The notes below the pieces were generated by a model. It saw only the letters and a program-made list of their open reading frames with translations. It was not told where the DNA came from and searched no databases. A stretch of 10,732 bases of DNA, from positions 8,228 to 18,959 of the forward strand of contig PKWQ01000059.1 in assembly GCA_003133265.1 (NCBI GenBank), written 5' to 3'. Shown piece after piece: positions 1 through 6,615 of this stretch. Position numbers and translations under genes: made by a program. Within the stretch, counting starts at the first letter, position 1. Each line of letters starts with the position of its first letter. Source of the stretch: Acetobacteraceae bacterium. Its GTDB lineage: Bacteria; Pseudomonadota; Alphaproteobacteria; Acetobacterales; Acetobacteraceae.

Positions 1-284
1 GCGGCCTCCTGCGGCTGGCCCTTGGAATCGCGATAGACCACCTCGATCGGCCGGCCGGCCAGGCCGCCGGCCGCGTTGATCCGCTCGACCTCCATCTGGA
101 CGGAGTTGCGATGGGTGATGCCTGCTTGTGCAATCGACCCGGAGAGGGTCGCCTGCATGCCAATGCGAAACGCCTTGGCCTGCGCACCCGCAACCCACGG
201 CATCGCCAGAACCCCGGCGCTACCGACCCCGGCGGCCAGGACAGTCCTGCGGGACACAGCCCGCCTAGTCGGCTTCTTGTCCAT
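1..284 (-). CDS. ABC transporter substrate-binding protein, branched-chain amino acid type (partial, 5' part)
   Basis: This is the N-terminal 94 residues of a periplasmic solute-binding protein that runs off the left edge. The leader contains S-R-R-T-V-L followed by a small-residue hydrophobic stretch and MPWVAGAQA, which fits a twin-arginine export signal. The mature part begins with a FRIGMQATLSG strand, then ERINAAGGLAGRPIEVVYRD, the signature start of the Leu/Ile/Val/urea-binding (Peripla_BP_6) fold. I chose the ATG at 284 because GGAGG lies about 7 bases upstream; in-frame ATGs at 296 and 314 are possible but lack that spacing. It follows the next binding-protein gene by 62 bp on the same strand and is plainly its paralogue: about 39 of 68 residues are identical, without gaps, from MPWVA onward. 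The ligand cannot be read from this fragment. Confidence 0.88.
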   Translation of the reverse strand, partial: MDKKPTRRAVSRRTVLAAGVGSAGVLAMPWVAGAQAKAFRIGMQATLSGSIAQAGITHRNSVQMEVERINAAGGLAGRPIEVVYRDSKGQPQEA

Positions 285-325
285 CAGTTCCTCCATCGTT
301 GCCAGCGCAGCCATTCAGTCCCGAT

Positions 326-341
326 GCCGGCCGAAGCCGGG
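326..341 (-). other. Intercistronic stem-loop with UUCG tetraloop
   Basis: On the minus strand, six bases after the stop codon of the upstream binding-protein gene, CCGGC and GCCGG (327-331 and 336-340) pair across a TTCG loop, giving the very stable C(UUCG)G tetraloop geometry. No T-run follows, so it is unlikely to be an intrinsic terminator. A role in protecting the 3' end of the first cistron, or in partial attenuation between the two binding-protein genes, is only inference. The stem is just 5 bp, so chance formation in GC-rich DNA is possible. Confidence 0.35.
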
Positions 342-346
342 TGGGC

Positions 347-1612
347 TCACAGATAGTGGTTCTGCTTCTTCCACTCGGTCTCGAGCTCGAAGATCTGCCC
401 CCAGTCGCCGGCCTCCATGTTGGTCACGAACGGTGCCTGCGGGATCGTGGTACCCCAGCCGATGGCATAGCCGACCAGCGTCTGATCTTCCGCGCGCATC
501 GTCACCTTGCCGGTGGTGCTGAACGGGCTGTCGATGGTCAGGCCGCGCAGCGCCTCGGCGGCCTTCTTGCCGTCGGTGCTGCCCGCCTTCTTCACCGCCT
601 CCTCGATGAAGCGAATCGCGGTGGAATTTTCCCATGACCAGTTGGTGGGATAGTCGTTGTTGTTTGCCTTGCGGTAGGCGGCGTCCCACGCGTGGTTGGC
701 CGGGGTGTCTGGGAAGTTTGGCAGATAGCGGTTCGCCGACTGGATGCCCGCCGGCAGGCTCTTCACCGCCGTCAGCACCGGCTGATCGCCCATGTTCACG
801 GCAAACACCTGCATCGCGCCGAACAGCGCATAGATATTGCCCTGGTTGACGAAGGCCGAGAGGTCGCCGGCATACAGCGCGGAATACAGCGCCTGCGGCT
901 TGGCTTGCAGGATCTTGGTGATCACCTCGGTGAAGTCGGGCTGACCAAGCTTCGGCCAACCCTGGGAGATCACTTCCACATTCGGCTGGAAATGCTTCAG
1001 GAATTCGAAGAACTGCGACGTGGTGTCGCGGCCATAGGCGTAGTCCGGCGAGCAGGTTGCCCACTTGGTCAGCTTCTTCGCGGTCGCCACCTTGGCGGAA
1101 TGCGCGCCGCCGACGATCGAATCATGGACGCCCTGGCGCGTGCAGCGGAACGCGGTGGGCACCCGCAGCTTGGGGTCCGCGGTCAGCGAGGACGTCTCGC
1201 TGTTGGAATGCACGCACAGCACGCCGAGATCGCGCACCACCTCCTGCACCGCGAAGGCACCGGAAGAGGCTTCCGCGTCCAGCAGGATCTCGCAACCGTC
1301 GGTGTTCACCAGTTCGCGCGCCACGCGCGCCGCTTCCTGCGGCTGCCCCTTGGAGTCACGGTAGATCGGCTGCACCTGCCGGCCGAGCAGGCCACCCGTG
1401 GCGTTGATGCGATCGATCTCCGGCTGGATGCCGCCGCGCGAGGAGGTGCCAAGCAGCGCGATCGGACCGGAGAGGATCGTCGGGATACCGATCTTGAGGA
1501 CCTTCGTATCGGCCCGCGCCACCCAGGGCATGGAAAGCGCGCCGGCCGCGCCAGCCGCCGCACCCGCGAGTACCGTACGCCGCCGAAGAATTGGTCCGCT
1601 CGTGTTGCTCAT
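347..1612 (-). CDS. ABC transporter substrate-binding protein, branched-chain amino acid/urea-like (Tat leader)
   Basis: This is a complete 421-residue periplasmic binding protein of the Peripla_BP_6 type, which captures a small solute and delivers it to an inner-membrane ABC permease. The leader has R-R-R-T-V-L-A-G (about residues 10-17), an Ala/Gly-rich hydrophobic core and a V-A-R-A/D cleavage-like site near residue 34, suggesting twin-arginine export. Then come KIGIPTILSGPIALLG and the RINATGGLLGR segment. The length is normal for urea- or amide-binding relatives. The start is supported by AAGGGG about 7-8 bases before the ATG. No permease or ATPase gene is in the window. The gene lies 160 bp downstream of the flavoenzyme gene and 62 bp upstream of its paralogue, all on the same strand, so the three may form one unit serving the same substrate. 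The ligand is unknown; the family also takes up amides, short amino acids and aromatic acids. Confidence 0.93.
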   Translation of the reverse strand: MSNTSGPILRRRTVLAGAAAGAAGALSMPWVARADTKVLKIGIPTILSGPIALLGTSSRGGIQPEIDRINATGGLLGRQVQPIYRDSKGQPQEAARVARELVNTDGCEILLDAEASSGAFAVQEVVRDLGVLCVHSNSETSSLTADPKLRVPTAFRCTRQGVHDSIVGGAHSAKVATAKKLTKWATCSPDYAYGRDTTSQFFEFLKHFQPNVEVISQGWPKLGQPDFTEVITKILQAKPQALYSALYAGDLSAFVNQGNIYALFGAMQVFAVNMGDQPVLTAVKSLPAGIQSANRYLPNFPDTPANHAWDAAYRKANNNDYPTNWSWENSTAIRFIEEAVKKAGSTDGKKAAEALRGLTIDSPFSTTGKVTMRAEDQTLVGYAIGWGTTIPQAPFVTNMEAGDWGQIFELETEWKKQNHYL

Positions 1613-1635
1613 CGCGTTTCCCCTTCATTGCCCGG

Positions 1636-1664
1636 ATTGTATCAGGCGATCTCGTTGCGTTCAT
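1636..1664 (-). promoter_or_regulatory. Weak candidate promoter for the binding-protein pair
   Basis: On the minus strand, TACAAT (1636-1641) matches the -10 consensus at five of six positions and lies 24 bases before the ATG at 1612. Seventeen bases upstream of it is ATGAAC, a poor -35 match (three of six). It would allow expression independent of the flavoenzyme gene. The 160-bp gap shows no convincing terminator hairpin, so read-through from upstream is equally possible. Confidence 0.28.
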
Positions 1665-1772
1665 TCACCGGAGAGCGAGGCCCTCCGGGACGCACGAATA
1701 TTCTGCTCCACTGATCGGGGAAAAGCGCGAACGCGTCAAGACGATCCTAACGCCCGCCGGAATACGATCATC

Positions 1773-2954
1773 TCAGAACGTGAACAGCGGCCGGTCCGGC
1801 TCCATGCCCAGCAGAATCTGCCCCACCGTTTCGAAATGCGCCGCGTGGCCCTGAATCTGCTGGGTCAGGGTGTGGATGTCGCGGAACCGCCGCTCGAACG
1901 GATTGACCGCGAAGATCGCCATGGCGCCGGCCGCCAGATAGAGCGCCGCCACCGTCTCGCGCGCCTGCTGGATCGCCCAGGTGGTCGCCAGCCGGATGGT
2001 CACGTTCTGCTCGCGGGTCAACGCCCCGCTCTGGCCGACCTCGTGCCAGATCTGCTCCAGCGAACCCAGCAGGAACATCCGCGCCGAGCGCAGCCGCGCT
2101 TCCGCCCGCCCCACCTCGGCCTGCACCACGTTGTTGTCTCCGCGCCGCTTGCTCGCCCCGCGCGGCACGGTATCGCGGATTTCCCGCACGAACCCGTCCA
2201 GCGTCGCCCGGGCGATGCCGAGCGCGATGCCGGCGAAGCCCGAGGAGTACAGCGTGCTCGGCGTGAAGCGATACAGCTGGGCATCGACCCTGGGCTTGAC
2301 CTGCGTGTTGCGCGGGATCGCATACGCCTCCGGGACGAACAGATCGGAAACGTTGTAGCTGTCGCTGCCGGTGCCGCGCAGGCCCAGCACCTGCCACGTA
2401 TCCAGCACCTGCGCGCGTTGTTTCGGAAACAGCAGCGTGTAGCCGGTGGGCGAACCGTCCGGCGCCGTCCGGCGGGTTCCGTCCGGCTCCAACACCGGCA
2501 CGTTGGCGCCGAGCCAGGTCGCATGCCGGCTGCCGCTCGCAAAACTGAATGTGCCGTTCAGCCGGTAGCCGCCGGGCACCGCCCGCCCCTCGCCCGGCCC
2601 CGGTCCCCAGGCGACGATCCCGCGCGCATCGGGGAAAATCTCCCGCGCCACCTCCGGCGCCAGGTAGGCGGTCACGGTGCCACAGACATTGCCCTGCCCC
2701 AGACACCAGGCGGTGCTGGCGTCGTGCATGGCGATCTCCTCCAGGAACCGGACCATGTCCATCGGCTCAAGCTCCGCGCCGCCGAGTTCCAGCGGTTGCA
2801 GCAGCCGGAACAGGTCCGCCTCGACCAGGGCGGAGAACAGCGGCTCCGGCAGGTCGCGGCTCGCCTCGATCTCATCGGCCGCCGCCGCGATCATCGGCCC
2901 CAGCGTCCGCGCTTGTTCCAGAACCACAGCACCCCGCGCGCTGAGCTTGCCCAT
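1773..2954 (-). CDS. Acyl-CoA dehydrogenase-fold flavoprotein, probably a flavin-dependent monooxygenase
   Basis: This 393-residue protein has the acyl-CoA dehydrogenase fold in order: a helical N-terminus with ELGGAELEPMDMVRFLEEIA (about 56-75), MHDASTAWCLG (76-86), a beta domain with NGTFSFASGSRHATW (133-147) and the LGLRGTGSDSYNVSDLFVP segment (190-208). The C-terminus ends in IHTLTQQIQGHAAHFETVGQ. This pattern fits the branch holding two-component oxygenases such as HsaA and the p-hydroxyphenylacetate hydroxylase C2 type, rather than beta-oxidation enzymes. These take reduced FMN/FAD from a separate reductase, which is not seen here. The start is set at the ATG at 2954, with GGGGAGG ending nine bases upstream; a 33-residue N-terminal extension with a long arginine run reads through the divergent promoter and is rejected. 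It is divergent from an MFS permease. The substrate is unknown, and a desulfurisation-type or acyl-CoA enzyme cannot be excluded. Confidence 0.85.
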   Translation of the reverse strand: MGKLSARGAVVLEQARTLGPMIAAAADEIEASRDLPEPLFSALVEADLFRLLQPLELGGAELEPMDMVRFLEEIAMHDASTAWCLGQGNVCGTVTAYLAPEVAREIFPDARGIVAWGPGPGEGRAVPGGYRLNGTFSFASGSRHATWLGANVPVLEPDGTRRTAPDGSPTGYTLLFPKQRAQVLDTWQVLGLRGTGSDSYNVSDLFVPEAYAIPRNTQVKPRVDAQLYRFTPSTLYSSGFAGIALGIARATLDGFVREIRDTVPRGASKRRGDNNVVQAEVGRAEARLRSARMFLLGSLEQIWHEVGQSGALTREQNVTIRLATTWAIQQARETVAALYLAAGAMAIFAVNPFERRFRDIHTLTQQIQGHAAHFETVGQILLGMEPDRPLFTF

Positions 2955-2972
2955 GCCCCAATGCCTCCCCGT

Positions 2973-2996
2973 CTTGTTTTGCCGCTTGTTTTGCCG
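2973..2996. repeat. Perfect tandem 12-bp direct repeat in divergent spacer
   Basis: CTTGTTTTGCCG occurs twice head to tail, at 2973-2984 and 2985-2996, with no mismatch. It sits 19 bases upstream of the flavoenzyme start and 55 bases upstream of the MFS start. It is noticeably T-rich compared with its surroundings. The tandem arrangement and a spacing of about one helical turn would suit a regulator binding one DNA face, but slippage duplication is the simpler origin. The last six bases of the second copy form the candidate -35 box of the MFS gene. Confidence 0.8.
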
Positions 2997-3045
2997 TCGG
3001 CGGCGCCGTCTGGCATGATGGTGGACAATATAAGAAACCGAGGAA
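2991..3045 (+). promoter_or_regulatory. Candidate promoter and ribosome binding site of the MFS gene
   Basis: TTGCCG (2991-2996), a 17-base spacer and CATGAT (3014-3019) form a moderate sigma-70-like pair (four of six matches at the -10) at a reasonable distance from the ATG at 3052. GAGGAA at 3040-3045 is the ribosome binding site. A TATAAG at 3029-3034 also resembles a -10 box but would put the transcription start on the ribosome binding site. An imperfect 12-bp dyad (ATGGT/ACAAT arms) around 3018-3029 may be an operator, but only four of six pairs match. Confidence 0.35.
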
Positions 3046-3051
3046 ACCCCC

Positions 3052-4365
3052 ATGCCGCATGCCGCAGCCGTGCCGAACGAGAAAGCGGTCTATCGCAAGA
3101 TCGCGCTCCGGCTGATGCCGTTCATTCTGTGCTGCTACGTCATCAACTACCTGGACCGCGTCAGCATCGGCTACGCCAAGCTGCAATTCGTGCCGGAATT
3201 GCACATGAACGAGGCCGTGTTCGGCATGATCACGTCGGTGTTCTTCATCGGCTACATCATGTTCGAGATCCCGAGCAACCTGCTGCTGCTGAAGATCGGC
3301 GCGCCGAAGACGTTGATGCGGATCATGATACTGTGGGGCGCGGTGATCGTGTCGATGATGTTCGCGCGGAACGAATACTGGTTCTACGTGCAACGCTTCC
3401 TGCTCGGCAGCTTCGAGGCCGGGTTCTTCCCCGGCGTGGTGCTGTATCTCAGCTTCTGGTTCCCCAACCACCAGCGCGGCCGCGCCACCAGCCTGTTCCT
3501 GGTCGGCATTCCGCTGTCCGGCCTGGTGGGCGGGGCGATCTCCGGCTCGGTGATGGAGGGGATGGACGGGCTTCTGGGCCTGCGCGGCTGGCGCTGGCTG
3601 TTCCTGGTCGATGGCCTGCCGGCCATTCTGCTGGGACTCGCGGCCTGCTGGGTGCTGACCGACCGGCCGGAGAACGCACGGTTCCTGACCGACGCGGAGA
3701 AGCGGCTGGTGGCGGCCGACATCGAGGCCGACCGGGCGGCGCGCACGGTGGCGGCGTCGTCGGGGATACTGGACGTGCTGCGCAACCCGCGCGTGTGGCT
3801 GATGGTGCTGGTCTACGGCACGATGACGTTCCTCAACACCAACCAGGTGTGGTTCCCCAGCCTGCTGAAGAATGTCGGCGTGGCCTCGGTGAAGGATGTC
3901 GGCTGGATCCTGTCCGGGGTCTGGGTCATCGTCGCGATCGTGGTGCTGCTGGTCTGCCGCAATTCCGACCGGGTGGGCGAACGGCGCTGGCACATCGCGG
4001 TCAGCGGCGTGGTGGCGGGCGCGGCCTATCTGGCCTTGCCGCTGGGCGCGGGCAGTGTCTGGATCACGGCGGTGCTGATCATGCTCGGCGCCGCCGGGGG
4101 CTACGTGGTGTTCACCGTATTCTGGACGATCCCGCCGGCCTATCTGGAAGGGCGCGGCGCGGCGATGGGCATCGCGATGGTCAGCGCCATCGGCCAGTTT
4201 GGCGGGCTGTCCGGCCCGGCGGTGGTGGGCTGGGCCTACAAATCCACCGGCAGCCTCTATCTCGGTCTCAGCATCGCCGGCGCGGTGATACTGGCCGGCA
4301 CCGCCGTTGCCGTGTTCGCGATCCCGCACGCACGCCTGCGCCGACCGGTGGCCGCAATCGCCTGA
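3052..4365 (+). CDS. MFS transporter, anion:cation symporter (ACS) family
   Basis: This 437-residue, 12-helix inner-membrane permease probably imports an organic anion with protons. Family signatures visible are NYLDRVSIGYAKLQF (about 32-46, the helix 1 motif), FFIGYIMFEIPSNLLLLKIG (64-83), QRFLLGSFEAGFFPGVVLYLSFWFP (114-138) and GWRWLFLVDGLPAILLG (179-195). These match the family that includes tartrate, phthalate, 4-hydroxyphenylacetate and glucarate carriers. A hydrophilic central loop (DRPENARFLTDAEKRLVAADIEADR) separates the two six-helix halves. Start choice rests on GAGGAA seven bases upstream. It is divergent from the flavoenzyme gene across a 97-bp spacer, which suggests shared control and a shared substrate, perhaps an aromatic or hydroxy acid. 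The exact substrate cannot be read from the sequence. Confidence 0.92.
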   Translation: MPHAAAVPNEKAVYRKIALRLMPFILCCYVINYLDRVSIGYAKLQFVPELHMNEAVFGMITSVFFIGYIMFEIPSNLLLLKIGAPKTLMRIMILWGAVIVSMMFARNEYWFYVQRFLLGSFEAGFFPGVVLYLSFWFPNHQRGRATSLFLVGIPLSGLVGGAISGSVMEGMDGLLGLRGWRWLFLVDGLPAILLGLAACWVLTDRPENARFLTDAEKRLVAADIEADRAARTVAASSGILDVLRNPRVWLMVLVYGTMTFLNTNQVWFPSLLKNVGVASVKDVGWILSGVWVIVAIVVLLVCRNSDRVGERRWHIAVSGVVAGAAYLALPLGAGSVWITAVLIMLGAAGGYVVFTVFWTIPPAYLEGRGAAMGIAMVSAIGQFGGLSGPAVVGWAYKSTGSLYLGLSIAGAVILAGTAVAVFAIPHARLRRPVAAIA

Positions 4366-4418
4366 GCGGTCGCGACGCCGAGGCTTTCATCGTCGCTGGA
4401 TGAACGTCCAGTGGCACG

Positions 4419-5438
4419 TCAACCGGTCGGCGCCCGTGCCGACCGGCTTTCGTGCCAGCGCCACGCGGTAGCGACGATGTCGTCGAGATCGGTGAATTTC
4501 GGCTTCCAGCCGAGCACGCGCCCCGCATCGGCGGCCTGGGCGATCAATCGCGCCGGATCGCCGGCCCGGCGGGCAGCGAGATCGAACGGCACGGTGCGTT
4601 GCGCCACCCGCTCCACCGCCCGAATGATCTCCATGACCGAAATCCCCCGGCCAACGCCGAGATTGAACGGGCGCGGCACACCGCCGCGCAGCAGATAATC
4701 CAGCGCGAGCACATGCGCCTCCGCCAGATCGCACACATGGATATAGTCCCGGAGCGCGGTCCCATCCGGGGTGTCGAAATCCGTGCCGAACACCTGAAGC
4801 GGCGGAACCTCACCGAGTGCCGCAAGGCAGGCGCGGGGAATGAGATGGGTCTCCGGATCATGCGCCTCGCCGATCCGGCCCTGGGGATCGGCACCGCAGG
4901 CGTTGAAATAGCGCAACGGCACGCAGGGAAAGCCGCCGGCCGCATAGGCATCGGCGAAAATCCGCTCCGCCATCAACTTGCTGGCGCCATAGGGATTGAC
5001 CGGCAACAGCGGATGGTCTTCCGGGATCGGTATCTGCCGCGGCTCGCCATAAACCGCCGCCGTCGAGGAAAACACCAACGCCCGCAGGCCGCATCCCTGC
5101 AATGCCCGGGCCGCCGCAATAATATTCGCCACATTGTTTTCGTAATATTTCAATGGATCGAGGACCGACTCGCCAACCTCGATAAACGCGGCAAGACAGA
5201 TTGCCGCCCTGATCCCGTGATCCTTGACCGCCGAACGGAGCGCACCGGCATCCGCGGTGCTCCCCTCGACCAGCGGTCCCCACTGAACGAACTCCCGTTT
5301 CCCGTGCGACAGATTGTCGTAGACGACCGGAAGGTACCCGCGCGCCGCCATGACGCTCGCGATATGCGCGCCGATATACCCGGCGCCGCCAATAACCAGC
5401 ACCGGAACAGGCGAACCGCGTTCAACCGACATCGACAC
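4419..5438 (-). CDS. galE: UDP-glucose 4-epimerase
   Basis: GalE interconverts UDP-glucose and UDP-galactose in the cytoplasm using tightly bound NAD, feeding surface polysaccharide synthesis and galactose use. The 339-residue protein has the extended short-chain dehydrogenase layout. The NAD-binding GGAGYIG is at about 17-23, the DNLSHG segment at 41-46, and SSTAAVYGEP at 124-133. The catalytic Y150-x-x-x-K154 (YGASK) and PLRYFNACGADP follow, then RDYIHVCDLAEAH near the C-terminus. The length is typical of bacterial GalE. The start appears to be GTG at 5438, because AGAAGGA lies six bases upstream; the in-frame ATG two codons later would be 12 bases from it. It stands alone on the minus strand, convergent with the MFS gene and divergent from the LOG-family gene. 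Related 4-epimerases acting on other nucleotide sugars are possible, but UDP-glucose is the best fit. Confidence 0.93.
   Translation of the reverse strand: MSMSVERGSPVPVLVIGGAGYIGAHIASVMAARGYLPVVYDNLSHGKREFVQWGPLVEGSTADAGALRSAVKDHGIRAAICLAAFIEVGESVLDPLKYYENNVANIIAAARALQGCGLRALVFSSTAAVYGEPRQIPIPEDHPLLPVNPYGASKLMAERIFADAYAAGGFPCVPLRYFNACGADPQGRIGEAHDPETHLIPRACLAALGEVPPLQVFGTDFDTPDGTALRDYIHVCDLAEAHVLALDYLLRGGVPRPFNLGVGRGISVMEIIRAVERVAQRTVPFDLAARRAGDPARLIAQAADAGRVLGWKPKFTDLDDIVATAWRWHESRSARAPTG
4421..4450. terminator. Hairpin between convergent MFS and galE genes
   Basis: CCGGTCGGC (4423-4431) and GCCGACCGG (4438-4446) form a perfect 9-bp stem with a 6-base loop. On the plus strand it is followed by CTTT, a weak U-tract, 58 bases beyond the MFS stop codon. 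On the minus strand the stem encodes the last residues of GalE and abuts its stop codon. It may act as a terminator for the plus-strand transcript and stabilise the galE mRNA end. The short T-run makes strong intrinsic termination uncertain. Confidence 0.5.
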
Positions 5439-5456
5439 GCGCTTTCCTTCTCACCA

Positions 5457-5514
5457 CCCCAAAAGGGGCTTAATTCCCAGGAGCCTAATCGTCCCGTACC
5501 CGGTCGGATAGGCT
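5457..5514 (-). promoter_or_regulatory. Inverted repeats in the galE leader
   Basis: Two small inverted repeats lie upstream of galE. CCCC-AAAA-GGGG (5457-5468) ends 18 bases before the GTG start. AGCCTA (5482-5487) pairs with TAGGCT (5509-5514) across 21 bases. I do not see a good promoter pair for galE here. Either repeat could be a leader hairpin or a protein site, but both are short enough to arise by chance. Confidence 0.25.
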
Positions 5515-5537
5515 TTTAGACCGGCGGGATACGCCGA

Positions 5538-5547
5538 CCAGCGCTGG
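5538..5547. repeat. 10-bp palindrome CCAGCGCTGG
   Basis: This is a perfect 10-bp palindrome in the galE/LOG divergent spacer, just left of the larger stem-loop. It is a possible operator half of the shared control region, but it could be chance at this GC content. Confidence 0.3.
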
Positions 5548-5551
5548 CGCT

Positions 5552-5617
5552 CGTCGAAACCGACGGCTTGGGCGTAGTCTCGACGCGCACGGTGCGCGGC
5601 ACCTGTCGGTTTTGACG
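5552..5617 (+). promoter_or_regulatory. Long stem-loop just upstream of the LOG-family gene
   Basis: CGTCGAAACCGAC (5552-5564) pairs with GTCGGTTTTGACG (5605-5617) over 13 positions, and two more pairs extend it inward to 5566/5603. The two non-Watson-Crick positions are G-U wobbles on the plus-strand RNA but would be C-A mismatches on the other strand, which favours a plus-strand RNA role. The loop holds a second hairpin, CGCGC-ACGGT-GCGCG (5584-5598). The stem ends six bases before the GGGAG ribosome binding site. It could be a cis-acting leader structure or a DNA operator pair; it matches no riboswitch class that I recognise. Confidence 0.5.
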
Positions 5618-5632
5618 CGGACGGGAGTTTTC

Positions 5633-6454
5633 ATGGCGGACAACGCGGCGCAGCTGCGCTCGACGAGCTACGTGCTACCGGTTCAGGACACCGCGTTCCT
5701 GCTCCGCGACGAAATGCGGGATATCCGCTTCGCGCTGGAATACGCGAAGGCCGAGTTGCTGCTGCGCGACTGGGGCATCCGCTCGACGATCATCGTGTTC
5801 GGCAGCGCGCAGACGCCCTCGCCCGAGCAGGCGCAAGCCGCGGCGGCAGCGGCACAAACCGACGCGGAACGCACCCTCGCCGAACGCCTGACCCGCCAGG
5901 CCGGGTTCTACGACGCCGCGCGGCAATTCGGCCGGATCGCCTCGGAGCGGGGCGGCGCCTTCTCGCCGCATCATCGCTGGCGCGACAACATCATCGCCAC
6001 CGGCGGCGGTCCCGGCATCATGGAAGCCGCCAACCGGGGGGCACACGAGGTCGGCGCCCCCACGATCGGCTTCAACGTCACGCTGCCGGTGGAGCAGGAA
6101 CCCAATCCCTACACCACGCCGGAGCTGACGTTCCGGTTCCACTATTTCGCCATGCGCAAAATGCATCTGGCGATGCGCGCCAATGCGCTGGTGGTGTTTC
6201 CGGGCGGATTCGGCACCATGGACGAGCTGTTCGAGGTGCTGACCCTGGTCCAGACCGGCAAGGCACCCAAGATACCCATCGTGCTGTTCAGCGAGCGCTA
6301 TTGGCGCCGGCTGGTCAATTTCGACATGCTGGTCGAGGAGGGCAACATCAAACCCGAGGGACTCGCCCTGTTCCAGTTCGCCGAGACGGCGGAAGGAACA
6401 TGGGACGCCCTGCAACAGGCGGGAATACACGCCCACGGAGAGGATGGCCGCTGA
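5633..6454 (+). CDS. LOG-family protein (TIGR00730 type), nucleotide 5'-monophosphate phosphoribohydrolase
   Basis: The LOG family hydrolyses the N-glycosidic bond of nucleoside 5'-monophosphates, releasing a base (cytokinin from its riboside monophosphate, or adenine from AMP) and ribose 5-phosphate. Many members are misannotated as lysine decarboxylases. The 273-residue protein carries both family signatures on a Rossmann-like core: GGGPGIMEAANRG (about 124-136) and PGGFGTMDELFE (190-201), plus the conserved MRKMHL arginine/lysine at about 174-179. The N-terminal extension of roughly 50 residues and an alanine-rich linker (68-74) place it among the long forms rather than the 190-residue plant-like forms. 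The start is the ATG at 5633, with GGGAG five bases upstream; a TTG at 5612 lies inside the stem-loop and is unlikely. nrdJ follows 161 bp downstream on the same strand. Whether the substrate is AMP or a cytokinin precursor cannot be decided here. Confidence 0.9.
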   Translation: MADNAAQLRSTSYVLPVQDTAFLLRDEMRDIRFALEYAKAELLLRDWGIRSTIIVFGSAQTPSPEQAQAAAAAAQTDAERTLAERLTRQAGFYDAARQFGRIASERGGAFSPHHRWRDNIIATGGGPGIMEAANRGAHEVGAPTIGFNVTLPVEQEPNPYTTPELTFRFHYFAMRKMHLAMRANALVVFPGGFGTMDELFEVLTLVQTGKAPKIPIVLFSERYWRRLVNFDMLVEEGNIKPEGLALFQFAETAEGTWDALQQAGIHAHGEDGR

Positions 6455-6543
6455 TCCGGCCCGCCCGGCCGCACCGACGCCTCGTCTCACCGAAACCTCG
6501 ATCTTCCTCTCGCAGCGGCTCGCCGCGACCGGTACAGTGGGAT

Positions 6544-6600
6544 GGCGCGGGCGAGTCGCGCCGGGGAGATGGGGCGAGAAAGCCCTTCGAGACTCAAGGG
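6544..6600 (+). other. Two small hairpins in the nrdJ leader
   Basis: GGCGCG/CGCGCC (6544-6549 and 6557-6562) forms a 6-bp stem with a 7-base loop. CCCTT/AAGGG (6583-6587 and 6596-6600) forms a 5-bp stem ending just before the GAGGG ribosome binding site at 6604-6608. The rest of the 161-bp gap after the LOG gene shows no convincing promoter, NrdR-like box or cobalamin-riboswitch core. The hairpins may be incidental in DNA this GC-rich. Confidence 0.25.
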
Positions 6601-6615
6601 GACGAGGGTAGCATC

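Noticed and set aside
2955..3053. 33-residue N-terminal extension of the flavoenzyme
   Set aside because: It contains an arginine run, includes the tandem repeat as RQNKRQNK, overlaps the divergent MFS start and lacks a ribosome binding site; the ATG at 2954 has a good one.
2872..4329. 485-codon minus-strand frame over the MFS gene
   Set aside because: The product is rich in His, Gln, Arg and Asp, typical of an antisense shadow; the plus-strand MFS protein has clear family motifs.
1398..4403. 1001-codon open frame on the plus strand
   Set aside because: It crosses the flavoenzyme gene antisense and the MFS gene in another frame. The product is Arg/Pro/His-rich with no domain, as expected of spurious open frames in high-GC DNA.
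4398..4414. CTGGA/TCCAG hairpin just after the MFS stop codon
   Set aside because: It has only five pairs and no following T-run; the 9-bp hairpin shortly downstream is a much better terminator candidate.
6301..6615. 105-codon N-terminal extension of NrdJ
   Set aside because: It overlaps the LOG gene in another frame and has no family similarity; a ribosome binding site marks the ATG at 6616.
6455..6615. Cobalamin riboswitch or NrdR box upstream of nrdJ
   Set aside because: I looked because nrdJ needs adenosylcobalamin, but saw no B12-box-like core and no AT-rich NrdR-type palindrome.
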